Shown: positions 1 through 7,275 of the stretch, piece after piece | How positions within the stretch are numbered: position 1 is the stretch's first letter | How the letters are laid out: each line of letters begins with the position of its first letter | The notes under the pieces: generated by a model | Database searches by the model: none | Told to the model about the DNA's origin: nothing | The model's input: the letters and a program-made list of their open reading frames with translations, nothing else | DNA from: Limnoglobus sp043757025 | GTDB lineage: Bacteria; Planctomycetota; Planctomycetia; Gemmatales; Gemmataceae | DNA: 13,727 bases | Assembly (NCBI GenBank): GCA_043757025.1 | Contig: JAYVQG010000401.1 | Span: 1-13,727 of the forward strand | Direction of reading: 5' to 3' | Translations under genes and position numbers: made by a program

Positions 1-76
1 TGATTCCGAAATCGGGAATGATTCCAGGGATGGGTGGGTGGGTAAGTGGTGGAATCATTCCCTGCTACCCAAAATC
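1..76. repeat. Dispersed inverted-repeat element, copy 1
   Basis: Bases 1-44 are matched in reverse complement by 7338-7381 with a single mismatch, and weaker similarity continues on the far side (45-62 against about 7321-7337). The element also folds on itself: 14-26 and 50-62 are perfect 13-base inverted arms (GGGAATGATTCCA) around a 23-base G-rich loop. It contains no open frame of note and lies downstream of malQ. It behaves like a short dispersed palindromic element rather than an insertion sequence, since no transposase is present. The identity with the second copy is seen directly; the mobile nature is inferred. Confidence 0.7.
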
Positions 77-96
77 GCCGCAATTGGAACCAGGCC

Positions 97-202
97 AAAG
101 ATTTTAACCCCAGAGTAAGATGAGTTCGCAAAGAAGATCGAAGGTAGAAATCAATCCTTATCTTCTCTCTGCGTTCTCTGCGCCCTCGGCGGTTAAATCT
201 TT
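97..202. repeat. Imperfect long palindrome with CGCAGAGA-type short-period arms
   Basis: The left arm (97-138, starting AAAGATTTTAACC) and the right arm (160-202, ending GGTTAAATCTTT) are imperfect reverse complements of about 42 bases around a loop of about 21 bases. On the minus strand the right arm reads AACCGCCGAGGGCGCAGAG followed by AACGCAGAGAG, a roughly 9-base self-similar period. That wording resembles a dispersed non-coding repeat common in planctomycete and other bacterial genomes. It starts within a few bases of the malQ stop, so it could fold in the malQ transcript and act as its 3' end, but there is no clean T-tract after the stem. Confidence 0.6.
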
Positions 203-207
203 GTTTT

Positions 208-1698
208 TTACCGACCGTAACGCGCGGTTATTTCGGCGAGGCGTTCGGTGACGCCTTGCGGAAATTGCGACCACTCGAAGCGCCATTTCCAGTTACCGTC
301 GGCTTTGCCGGGGACGTTCATACGGGCTTCGCTGCCGACGCCGAGCATGTCTTGGAGCGGGGCAATCGCGAGCCGGGCGACCGACGACCACGCGAGCCGA
401 ATCATTTCCCACGATGGTTCGACGATGTCTTTCCCGATGTAATCAGTGAAGAAATTTCGATCGTGTTCTGCGAGTGTGGACCACCAACCGTTGGTTGTGT
501 CGTTGTCGTGCGTACCGGTGTAGACGATCGTGTGCGGTTCGTAATTGTGTGGCAAATACGGGTTGGTGACCGCACCGATTGCGAACTGCAACACGCGCAT
601 TCCGGGTAGATCGAACGCGATGCGGAGGGCATCGACATCGGGCGTGATGACGCCGAGATCTTCCGCGATGAACGGCAGCCCACCGAGGTGCTCGCGGAGG
701 GCATCGAAGAGGTGCCGACCGGGGCCATCGACCCATTTTCCGTTGCGTGCGGTCAACTCTGCGGCCGGGATATGCCAGGCTTGCGCGAAGCCACGGAAGT
801 GATCGAGGCGAATGAGATCGACCGACTTCAACGCATGTTTAACTCGCGCCGTCCACCACGAATAGCCGGTCCGCTGCATGGCGTCCCAGTCGTAAATCGG
901 GTTGCCCCAGTGCTGCCCGTCCTCGGCGAAGTAATCCGGTGGAACGCCCGCCACGACGCTCGGCCGGCAGTGATCGTCGACGAGGAATTGATCCCGCCAC
1001 GCCCAGACATCGGAGGAATCGAGTGCCACGAAGATCGGGATATCGCCGACAATTGCGATCTTCTTTTCGCTAGCGTACGCCTTCAGTGCCGACCATTGTC
1101 GGTCGAACAAAAACTGGCCGACTTTGTGTCGTTCGATTTGCGGTCGCAGCGTTTCGTGGAGAGCGTCGATCGCACTCCGGTCGCGGCGAATGAGTTCGCT
1201 CGGCCACGATGTGAGTGCATCGCCGTTGCGGGTTTCGCGGATTGCCATGAACATCGCGTAATCGTCGAGCCATCGGGCTTCGCGAAAGCAAAAATCGTCG
1301 AAGTCGCCACTGAGATGTTTGGCTTGCCCCGTGCGAAAGCGATCTGCCGCCGCCGCCAGCAAGGCGTTCTTGAATGGCACAACCTTTGCTGAGTCGTAGA
1401 CATCGTTTGCGAACGACTGCCCGGCCCAGAGCGACGGCGAGACGAGGCCATCGCGTTCGAGAAATTCCGGGCTGAGCAGGTTGATGTTACCTGCGAATGC
1501 CGAAAACGATTGGTACGGCGAATCGCCTAAACCGGTCGGTCCGAGTGGTAAAATCTGCCAGACCGATTGGCGCATCGACGCGAGGCAATCGACCCAGTGG
1601 AACGCCGACGGGCCGAGATCGCCGACGCCGAATGGGCCCGGTAGGCTGGTGGGGTGCAATAGCAGACCGGATGAGCGACGGTCAGCAACTTCGGGCAT
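208..1698 (-). CDS. malQ: 4-alpha-glucanotransferase (amylomaltase, disproportionating enzyme)
   Basis: A 496-residue GH77 enzyme that transfers alpha-1,4-glucan segments between maltodextrins or onto glucose in the cytoplasm, in maltodextrin and glycogen metabolism. The N-terminus has the family opening SSGLLLHPTSLPGPFGVGDLG (residues 9-29) and GPTGLGDSPYQSFSAFAGN. The catalytic triad is all visible: nucleophile D299 in RLDHFRGF, acid/base E346 in PFIAEDLGV, and D398 in YTGTHDNDTTNGWW. Length is typical of bacterial amylomaltase of the shorter type. The ATG at 1696-1698 fits the family start; only a weak GAGA precedes it. The gene stands alone, divergent from the small CDS at 1774 across 75 bases, and ends next to the palindrome at 97-202. 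Nothing suggests inactivation. Confidence 0.96.
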   Translation of the reverse strand: MPEVADRRSSGLLLHPTSLPGPFGVGDLGPSAFHWVDCLASMRQSVWQILPLGPTGLGDSPYQSFSAFAGNINLLSPEFLERDGLVSPSLWAGQSFANDVYDSAKVVPFKNALLAAAADRFRTGQAKHLSGDFDDFCFREARWLDDYAMFMAIRETRNGDALTSWPSELIRRDRSAIDALHETLRPQIERHKVGQFLFDRQWSALKAYASEKKIAIVGDIPIFVALDSSDVWAWRDQFLVDDHCRPSVVAGVPPDYFAEDGQHWGNPIYDWDAMQRTGYSWWTARVKHALKSVDLIRLDHFRGFAQAWHIPAAELTARNGKWVDGPGRHLFDALREHLGGLPFIAEDLGVITPDVDALRIAFDLPGMRVLQFAIGAVTNPYLPHNYEPHTIVYTGTHDNDTTNGWWSTLAEHDRNFFTDYIGKDIVEPSWEMIRLAWSSVARLAIAPLQDMLGVGSEARMNVPGKADGNWKWRFEWSQFPQGVTERLAEITARYGR

Positions 1699-1773
1699 CG
1701 TGTAGTCTCAATAGGGTTCGCGCGCCGGGTGCCCGCTTAAAAACATGATACGACCGCCACAAGAGATGAACCG

Positions 1774-1971
1774 ATGGCTTCGTCCGACGAAAAACCGCAA
1801 CCGCTCGTTCCCGGTCGCGATTACTACATCGAGAACGGCAACTGGGTATTCACGGCTGCGTACCACTTGCGGCGCGGGCGGTGTTGCGAAAGCGGCTGCC
1901 GCCACTGCCCGTACGGTTTTCAGATGCCCGACGACACCGCGATTATTCCACCCGACAAAACACCGCTTTGA
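1774..1971 (+). CDS. Small cysteine-rich DUF5522-type protein
   Basis: A 65-residue protein with a core YYIENGNWVFTAAYHLRRG followed by CCESGCRHCPYG (about residues 17-48). The spacing CC-x3-C-x2-C within an H/R-rich context is the hallmark of the DUF5522 family, whose molecular function is not known; four closely placed cysteines suggest metal binding, which is inference. There is no signal peptide or membrane segment. The ATG at 1774 is preceded by a weak purine stretch (AAGAGA, 1761-1766 region). Its last 29 bases overlap the 3' end of the convergent methyltransferase gene, so the two transcripts must be antisense to each other there. Conservation of the motif makes it a real gene despite its size. 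Confidence 0.85.
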   Translation: MASSDEKPQPLVPGRDYYIENGNWVFTAAYHLRRGRCCESGCRHCPYGFQMPDDTAIIPPDKTPL

Positions 1972-3127
1972 GGTAACGCCCTTCCTGGACATCGACCAGA
2001 AACGGGTGATCGCTGGCCGCTCCGGTGATCTTGAAGATCAGCAGTTTGCGCGACGCCTGCCATGCCGCGCGACGCAACATCTCGATGAAGTCCGGCTCGC
2101 TGACGAGGCCGGTACACGAACACGTGAGCAGCACGCCACCGGGATTAATCACCTGCATCGCGAGGCGGTTCATGTCGAGGTACTTCCGCAATGCGGAATC
2201 GATGTCGTCGCGATCGCGCGTCAGTTTCGCGGGGTCGAGGATCACCGCATCGAACCGTTCCTTGTTCGGGATCGCATCGCGTAGCCACGGGAACAAGTCG
2301 GCTTGAATGAACTTCATGGAAGCGTGATTGAGCTTCGCGTTCTGCTTCGCCATCTCGATGACTTTCTCATCGAGATCGAGGCCGACGACTTCGGTCGCGT
2401 TGCCCATCGCCTTCGCGTACACACCAAAACCGCCGGTATTGCAGCAAATATCGAGGACGCGCTTGCCCGCAACGAGGCCAGCAAGGATCTTCCGGTTCTC
2501 GCGCTGATCGAGGAAGAAGCCGGTCTTGTGCTTGCTTCCCGGCGCGACGCGAAACATCAGGCCGTGCTCGGTGATGAGGTCCGGCATCGGCGGTTCGGGC
2601 GAACGGCAATCGAACGATTCTTGCTTGCCGACGTGATCTTCGGCGAACCAGTAAAACTTCGAACCGGGGTAAAGGTTCGCGAGCGCATCCTGAATCATTT
2701 CCCGACAGCGATACATACCCGCTGAGAAAAATTCGATCACGATCGTCGAGCCGAAGCGATCGACCACGAGGCCACTCAGGCCGTCGGCTTCCGAATGCAC
2801 GAGGCGATACGCATTTGAGACTTCATCAATTTTCAGGATGTCGCGACGTAGCGCAACGGCGTTGCCGATCTTCCGGGCGAAGAACGCCGCATCGATCGCT
2901 TCGCTGCGATCCGAGGTGAGAACGCGAAGCGTAATCCGCGAATGGCCGTTATAAATCCCGCGGCCGACCCACTGGCCAGAGCGATCTTCGATGTTGACGA
3001 GACCCCCGTTTTGGACTTTCCCCGATGGCCGTTCGACCATCTTCTGAAAGATCCACGGGTGCGACGATTTGCGTTCGATTTTCAATCGAACGGTCGGCAA
3101 GACGGCAGCTTTCTCAGTGTCACTCAT
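1943..3127 (-). CDS. rlmI: Class I SAM-dependent rRNA (cytosine-C5) methyltransferase, RlmI-like
   Basis: A 394-residue protein, close to the length of E. coli RlmI (396), which methylates a cytosine of 23S rRNA. The N-terminal third is a PUA-like RNA-binding region opening with RKSSHPWIFQKMV (19-31). The family landmark GFFLDQRENR is at 203-212. SAM-binding motif I VLDICCNTGGFGVYA is at 224-238, the acidic GLDLDEK follows at 249-255, motif IV is LDPAKL (297-302; DPPKF in E. coli) and the cysteine motif is TCSCT (335-339). The exact rRNA target is inferred from the family. The start at 3127 has no clear ribosome binding site; the 91-codon frame running on from the upstream Fic remnant ends 8 bases inside this gene (stop 3120-3122), so translational coupling is possible. 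Transcription probably comes from the promoter at 3417-3445. Confidence 0.9.
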   Translation of the reverse strand: MSDTEKAAVLPTVRLKIERKSSHPWIFQKMVERPSGKVQNGGLVNIEDRSGQWVGRGIYNGHSRITLRVLTSDRSEAIDAAFFARKIGNAVALRRDILKIDEVSNAYRLVHSEADGLSGLVVDRFGSTIVIEFFSAGMYRCREMIQDALANLYPGSKFYWFAEDHVGKQESFDCRSPEPPMPDLITEHGLMFRVAPGSKHKTGFFLDQRENRKILAGLVAGKRVLDICCNTGGFGVYAKAMGNATEVVGLDLDEKVIEMAKQNAKLNHASMKFIQADLFPWLRDAIPNKERFDAVILDPAKLTRDRDDIDSALRKYLDMNRLAMQVINPGGVLLTCSCTGLVSEPDFIEMLRRAAWQASRKLLIFKITGAASDHPFLVDVQEGRYLKAVFCRVE

Positions 3128-3202
3128 AACGGTACAGTCTATCGGCAGCCGGAAAAATGCAAGAAACCCGGCACAGATATCGCGATCCGAGACCGTTTGC
3201 GA

Positions 3203-3395
3203 TCACCGGGCCACCAAACCTTCGTACCGTTCGGCAAGTTGATAGCTTCGTCGCGCACCCAACCGGCACAAAGTAAGTGTGCTTCGCGAGCATCGGTGCG
3301 GTGAGCGGTAGCGTCGCAACGATTTGCCTGTCGGCCTCGATGCTAATCAAGGCTTTGGCAATTTTGCCGGTGATGCGGTATTTGGGGTCGAACAT
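3203..3395 (-). pseudogene. Fic-family protein remnant (N- and C-terminal ends only)
   Basis: The ATG at 3395 opens MFDPKYRITGKIAKALISIE, continuing to LPLTAPMLAKH (residue 39), which reads like the N-terminal helix of Fic-domain AMP-transferases of the form ITxxIAxALMxIEAxRxxxxxLPLTxxxLA. The expected THYSTxIEGN segment and the HPFxDGNGR active site are absent. After a shift in frame near 3267-3275, the codons down to TGA at 3203-3205 read LGARRSYQLAERYEGLVAR, similar to the winged-helix tail with which such proteins often end. The gene thus appears to have lost its whole middle by internal deletion. If read without the shift, the first frame continues as a 91-residue protein ending at 3120, with no family resemblance after residue 39. 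A GGAGA site (3403-3407) and promoter remain. Recognition is from memory of the family, not a search. Confidence 0.6.
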
Positions 3396-3416
3396 GCGGG
3401 AGTCTCCGATGCGGCA

Positions 3417-3445
3417 AGACTACGGGCATGTCGAGAAAGTGTCAA
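3417..3445 (-). promoter_or_regulatory. Sigma70-like promoter ahead of the Fic remnant
   Basis: On the minus strand a perfect TTGACA (3440-3445) is followed after exactly 17 bases by TAGTCT (3417-3422), a moderate -10. A GGAGA ribosome binding site and the ATG at 3395 follow. The -35 lies within a three-unit 11-base tandem repeat. It is the best promoter match in the window and is positioned to transcribe the remnant and then the methyltransferase. Confidence 0.5.
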
Positions 3446-3461
3446 GAAAGTGTCGAGAACC
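3429..3461. repeat. Three tandem 11-base units
   Basis: Units TGTCGAGAAAG, TGTCAAGAAAG and TGTCGAGAACC lie head to tail at 3429-3439, 3440-3450 and 3451-3461, ending immediately beside the kinase stop codon (3462-3464). The middle unit supplies the -35 TTGACA of the promoter above on the opposite strand. An 11-base spacing would place the units on one helix face, as for direct-repeat operators, but this may be replication slippage. Confidence 0.6.
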
Positions 3462-4970
3462 TTATGCCGCCATCAGGTACATTCGCAGCACGTTGTAGAT
3501 CTCTTCGCAGCGTTCGCGCCAGGTGGCGTGGTTCGCGGGCGGGTACTCGGCCATCGGTTGCAGTGTCACCAGCACGGCGACGCGGTTGGCGTCGATCTTC
3601 TTCATTTCGAGCTTCACGTCGATCGGTTCGCGGCCCGGTTCGGGTACGAATTTGCGGATCGACTGAATCCAGCCAATGACGCCGCTGCGGGTTTTGGGTT
3701 CTTGCCAGCCGCTCGGCAGATCGACGCGTAAGTGGATTAACCCCGGCTCGCTGGTTACGACGCAACCGCACACCGCTTCGACGAAACCGCGGAGCTTTGC
3801 GGCGGCCAGCCTCTCCGGCATTGTGGCTTCAAACTTATCGAAGAACGTAAACCGATCGTTGATCGGTTCCTTTTGGCTGACTGACGCGTTCGGTAATACT
3901 TGCGCCTGCAAAAGCGTACTCACGAGATTCGTCGAAGTATCGGAGCTCGCACCATAACCAGGTGGTGCGGTCGATTCCCAGATCTCGGTACCGATCGCCT
4001 GACCGAAATGCAACGCGAGTTCGCGGGCCGACTGATGGCGCTCGTTCGGATATTTCGACATCGCGATTTGGAGCACGGCTTCCGATACCGGATTGACATC
4101 GTGTATACCTAAGCTACGCAGTGTCGGCGGTACTTGGCGAACGTGTGCCGAGAGAATTTCTTGCACGGTATCGTGGTTGAACGGCAACCGACCAGCAATC
4201 ATTTCGTAAAGGATCACACCGACGGAATAGAGGTCCGCACGGCGATCCACGGAGTCCGCACGGATCATCTCCGGGCTAACGTACGCAGGCGTGCCGCACG
4301 CGAAAATCGGCCCGCAACCGGTGAGTTCGGCAATCTGAATGTGCGGTCGTTCGGTGAATCCCGCGAAGCCGAAATCCATCACCTTCAGCGATTCGTTCGG
4401 AGTGTTGAAGTCCGTAATCATCAGGTTCGCGGGCTTCAGGTCGCGGTGCATAATCCCCGCGTCGTGAGCGGCCTGTAAGGCATGGCACAAATGGCCGAAG
4501 ATTCGCCCGATCCGATCCGGGAACCATCGACGATGGCGAACGAGAATCGCTTCGAGCGTGACGCCGTGAATGTATTCGAGGATTAGGCACGGGCCGATGG
4601 GGTCGTCGATCGAGGCATCGATGAGTTGCACGACATACGGATGGCGGAAGCGGGCCATCGACTGAACTTCGGAGTCGAAAAACTGCTGGAACTTCGGGTT
4701 CTGGCGGATGTTTTCCTTGACCCGTTTCACGACGACGTAGCGGGTGGGATCTTTCACGACGCGGGCCAAATACACTTCGCCGTTACTGCCTTCGCCGATC
4801 AGTTTCAGAATCTCGTATCGCCCCATCGCACACTGGCCGATGACCGTGGAGCGCGTCGGTGCGTGACGGATGGCGTCGGAGGAGCGAAGTCGCTTACTGA
4901 TCTCGGGCCAGGCCATTCCGTCGTACTCTTCGAGTCGCCATTTCGTACGCAGTTCGCGAACGACGTGCAA
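3462..4970 (-). CDS. Soluble serine/threonine protein kinase with uncharacterised C-terminal domain
   Basis: A protein of up to 502 residues. The kinase domain spans about 51-325: glycine loop GEGSNGEVYLA (59-69), ATP-anchoring K82 in VVVKRVK, E101, catalytic loop HRDLKPAN (175-182, D177), DFG (199-201), activation-segment end GTPAYVSPEM (226-235) and D246 in RRADLYSVG. All residues needed for activity are present. It phosphorylates Ser/Thr on unknown partners. There is no transmembrane segment, so it is cytoplasmic, unlike many PknB-type kinases. A Ser/Thr/Gln-rich linker (about 330-370) leads to a domain of about 130 residues (373-502) that I do not recognise. The frame opens with TTG at 4970; an in-frame ATG at 4914-4916 (M19) is an alternative and neither has a strong ribosome binding site. 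It lies 118 bases behind the aldose epimerase. Confidence 0.93.
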   Translation of the reverse strand: MHVVRELRTKWRLEEYDGMAWPEISKRLRSSDAIRHAPTRSTVIGQCAMGRYEILKLIGEGSNGEVYLARVVKDPTRYVVVKRVKENIRQNPKFQQFFDSEVQSMARFRHPYVVQLIDASIDDPIGPCLILEYIHGVTLEAILVRHRRWFPDRIGRIFGHLCHALQAAHDAGIMHRDLKPANLMITDFNTPNESLKVMDFGFAGFTERPHIQIAELTGCGPIFACGTPAYVSPEMIRADSVDRRADLYSVGVILYEMIAGRLPFNHDTVQEILSAHVRQVPPTLRSLGIHDVNPVSEAVLQIAMSKYPNERHQSARELALHFGQAIGTEIWESTAPPGYGASSDTSTNLVSTLLQAQVLPNASVSQKEPINDRFTFFDKFEATMPERLAAAKLRGFVEAVCGCVVTSEPGLIHLRVDLPSGWQEPKTRSGVIGWIQSIRKFVPEPGREPIDVKLEMKKIDANRVAVLVTLQPMAEYPPANHATWRERCEEIYNVLRMYLMAA

Positions 4971-5034
4971 GAGTAGAGCGGAATCGAGTGAGAAACAAAT
5001 TTGTTGCGCCCGTCGCTAGAAACTTCAGCGCCGG

Positions 5035-5080
5035 GTTTACCGACAATACGGGACGTGTCGGTCGCGGGATTTCGGTAAAC
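5035..5080. promoter_or_regulatory. Nested inverted repeats between epimerase and kinase genes
   Basis: Perfect 9-base arms GTTTACCGA (5035-5043) and TCGGTAAAC (5072-5080) enclose a second 7-base pair of arms, ACCGACA (5039-5045) and TGTCGGT (5056-5062). The two stems share bases and cannot form together. They lie 9 bases beyond the epimerase stop and upstream of the kinase start, so they could be a terminator, a leader switch or an operator. There is no T-tract, so a simple intrinsic terminator is unlikely. Confidence 0.35.
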
Positions 5081-5088
5081 TCGCACGT

Positions 5089-6120
5089 TTAATGGCTAGA
5101 AATCGCGCCCTGGCGATATTCTACGACCGATGAAAAAGTTTGTTTCGGTGCCAAGACGCGCCAGCCCGCCGCGTGGTTGTTCGCCTCCAGGTTAGGTGCA
5201 TCGGTCGCGCAAGTGTATGCTTCAATCGCGACGGCTTTGCGGTGTGTCGGCGTAAACAGCAACAGTTCGCGATACGCCGAATCGACGTGAACCGATAATC
5301 GTCGGCCACTTTTCGGCTCCCAGAGCGCCGCGACTTCGCCGAGTTCCCCCGGCTTACGCTTCACGTTCATGCTCGTGAACAGCGTGTCGAGAACGACTTT
5401 CCCCACCATCTTGCCGCGGCGGAAATCGAGATCGCCCAACCCCGAACGCCAGCCGGTTGGCATGTTGCCTTCGGACTCCCAAATCTCCGTCACCGCCGCC
5501 GCGAGGTTCCACGTCGCGATGTCCGCCGAGCCACCCGGTGCTTTGAAGTACGGATGGAAGCCGATGCCGAACGGCATCGCTTTCTCATCGGCGGCACTTA
5601 CGGTCGTCTCGACTCGCAGCGTCGTGGCAGTCAGGCGATACGTGAGTTGGAGTTTCGCATCGGCGGGCCAATAGGCGAGCGCCTTCGGGACATCCTTCGA
5701 GATTTGAAATTCACCCGTAACGAAAGCAGACGTGGCATCGGCACCGGAATCGATCACGCGCCAAGGGCAACGCGGCGTGAAGCCGTGGATGGCGTGCGTG
5801 CCCGTCGATTCGTTCAGCGGCAGTTGGTAGGTTTTTTCTTCAAAGGTGAATTGCCCGTGCTTCAACCGGTTCGGGAACGGGAATAGCACGGGGTGGCCAC
5901 TGCGTGTCGGCACGGGGTTCGCGTCCCAATCGGGTGCGACGTAAAGCAGGTCGTCCCACTTCCCGTCGGCCTTCCCCGTCTGCCATCGCAAGCAGTTGAA
6001 CCCGTGCGCCGGCCAAACCTCGGCACGCACTGGGGCTTTGCCCGTTTCGTCGGCGAGCGTGTAGACGATACCCGGAATGCCGCCTGCCTCGGCTTCTCGC
6101 GTTGCCACAGTAAACGCCAT
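5089..6120 (-). CDS. Aldose 1-epimerase (galactose mutarotase family)
   Basis: A 343-residue beta-sandwich sugar mutarotase/epimerase that interconverts alpha and beta anomers of hexoses or a related sugar. Family landmarks, numbered from the chosen start, are GHPVLFPFPNRL (75-86), the substrate-site His in AIHGF (H112), the catalytic acid His in GIGFHPYF (H189) and the catalytic base Glu in AIEAYTCATDAPNL (E300). No signal peptide is seen. The frame also has an ATG at 6136-6138, but a Shine-Dalgarno AAAGGG sits 8 bases before the ATG at 6118-6120 and nothing precedes the upstream one, so I take 6120. It is divergent from the Ldh gene at 6217 across 96 bases; no convincing -35/-10 pair could be fixed there. 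The natural substrate is not evident; non-galactose members of the family share these motifs. Confidence 0.92.
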   Translation of the reverse strand: MAFTVATREAEAGGIPGIVYTLADETGKAPVRAEVWPAHGFNCLRWQTGKADGKWDDLLYVAPDWDANPVPTRSGHPVLFPFPNRLKHGQFTFEEKTYQLPLNESTGTHAIHGFTPRCPWRVIDSGADATSAFVTGEFQISKDVPKALAYWPADAKLQLTYRLTATTLRVETTVSAADEKAMPFGIGFHPYFKAPGGSADIATWNLAAAVTEIWESEGNMPTGWRSGLGDLDFRRGKMVGKVVLDTLFTSMNVKRKPGELGEVAALWEPKSGRRLSVHVDSAYRELLLFTPTHRKAVAIEAYTCATDAPNLEANNHAAGWRVLAPKQTFSSVVEYRQGAISSH

Positions 6121-6128
6121 CGGTGTTG

Positions 6129-6134
6129 CCCTTT
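6129..6134 (-). promoter_or_regulatory. Ribosome binding site deciding the epimerase start
   Basis: Minus-strand AAAGGG lies 8 bases before the ATG at 6118-6120. It falls inside the reading frame of the alternative upstream ATG (6136-6138), which has no purine-rich site of its own. Confidence 0.6.
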
Positions 6135-6216
6135 GCATTGGAATCGCGGTGCCGTTCGCAAGGGGGGATTGTACGTTTTCAGAACCGAAACACGCACGAA
6201 TTCACCGGAGTGGGCC

Positions 6217-7275
6217 ATGCCGTTCATTAAATCGGAACCTCTGACGGAACTGGCGATTCGATTATTCGTCGCTTCCGGGGTGCCCGAAGCCGATGCGATT
6301 GTGGTGGCGAAGCACCTCGTAGGTGCGAACTTGCGCGGGCACGATTCGCACGGCGTCATGCGCGTGCCGCAGTATTTGCAGTTCCTGCGCGAAGGCAAAT
6401 ATCATGCGAACGTGCCGCTTGAAATTCTGCACGAAACGCCTGCTGTGGTGTCTGCCGATGCGGGTTGGGGGCTGGGCCAGGTGCAGGCGCATCGATTATT
6501 GGCGAAACTGCTGCCGAAGGCGGAAGTCCTCGGCATTGCATCGGGTACGCTGCGGAATTGCGGTCACGTCGGGCGGTTGGGCGAATACGCAGAGACGGCT
6601 GCCGAACGCGGCATGGCGTTCCTCGCTTCGGTGAACTCGCACGGGGCCGGGCGGCGCGTCGCACCACCCGGCGGCACGGAAGGGCGCATCAGCACGAACC
6701 CAATTTGCCTCGGCGTGCCGACGGCTACCAATCCCGTCGTTCTCGATTTTGGTACGAGTGTCGCAGCCGAGGGGAAAGTCCGCGTGCATTACCAGAAAAA
6801 AGAAGCGACGCCCGAAGGTTGGTTGCTGGATAGCAATGGCCAACCGACGACCAACCCTGCCGTGCTATACGAAGACCCACGCGGAACGATCCTGCCGTTC
6901 GGCGGCAATCAAACCTACAAAGGCTTCGGCCTCGGGCTGTTACTCGACCTGTTTACGGGTGGGCTATCGGGCGGGTCGTGTAGCCATCCGGACGCCCCTT
7001 TGGCGGGCATCGGCAACACGCTGTTGTTCGTCGTCTTCGATCCGAAACAGTTCGGTGGCGCGAATCATTTTGTGAAGCAAACGACCGGCCTCACCGATTT
7101 CGTACGCTCTTGCCCTACGGCAGTGGGTGTCGAACGGATCACTTTGCCCGGCGACCCCGAACGCGAAACGAAACACCAACGCGAACAAACGGGCATCAGC
7201 ATTCCCGACGGCACGTGGAAACTGCTCGTCGATGACGCCACGAAGTGGAACGTGCCACTACCGACTATGTGTTGA
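6217..7275 (+). CDS. Ldh-family (malate/L-lactate dehydrogenase type 2) NAD(P)-dependent oxidoreductase
   Basis: A 352-residue enzyme of the family that includes ComC/sulfolactate, AllD/ureidoglycolate and YiaK/2,3-diketo-gulonate dehydrogenases, which oxidise 2-hydroxy acids or reduce 2-oxo acids with NAD(P). Motifs: GHDSHGVMRVPQY (41-53), the catalytic-His region NCGHVGRLGEY (114-124), STNPICLGVP (159-168), LDFGTS (176-181) and YKGFGLGLLLDLFTGGLSG (234-252). The open frame extends far upstream to 5893 but that part overlaps the epimerase and is meaningless; the ATG at 6217 has GGAG (6207-6210) six bases before it. No neighbour identifies the substrate. It is a distant paralogue of the enzyme at 11187-12257, with different sequence around the active-site His. 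Confidence 0.93.
   Translation: MPFIKSEPLTELAIRLFVASGVPEADAIVVAKHLVGANLRGHDSHGVMRVPQYLQFLREGKYHANVPLEILHETPAVVSADAGWGLGQVQAHRLLAKLLPKAEVLGIASGTLRNCGHVGRLGEYAETAAERGMAFLASVNSHGAGRRVAPPGGTEGRISTNPICLGVPTATNPVVLDFGTSVAAEGKVRVHYQKKEATPEGWLLDSNGQPTTNPAVLYEDPRGTILPFGGNQTYKGFGLGLLLDLFTGGLSGGSCSHPDAPLAGIGNTLLFVVFDPKQFGGANHFVKQTTGLTDFVRSCPTAVGVERITLPGDPERETKHQREQTGISIPDGTWKLLVDDATKWNVPLPTMC

Noticed and set aside
688..1392. Long plus-strand frame inside malQ (234 codons)
   Set aside because: It is antisense to a clearly functional malQ with all catalytic residues; long shadow frames are expected at this base composition.
5893..6216. Upstream extension of the first Ldh open frame (108 extra residues)
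   Set aside because: It overlaps the epimerase gene in antisense, has no family content, and a good ribosome binding site fixes the ATG at 6217.
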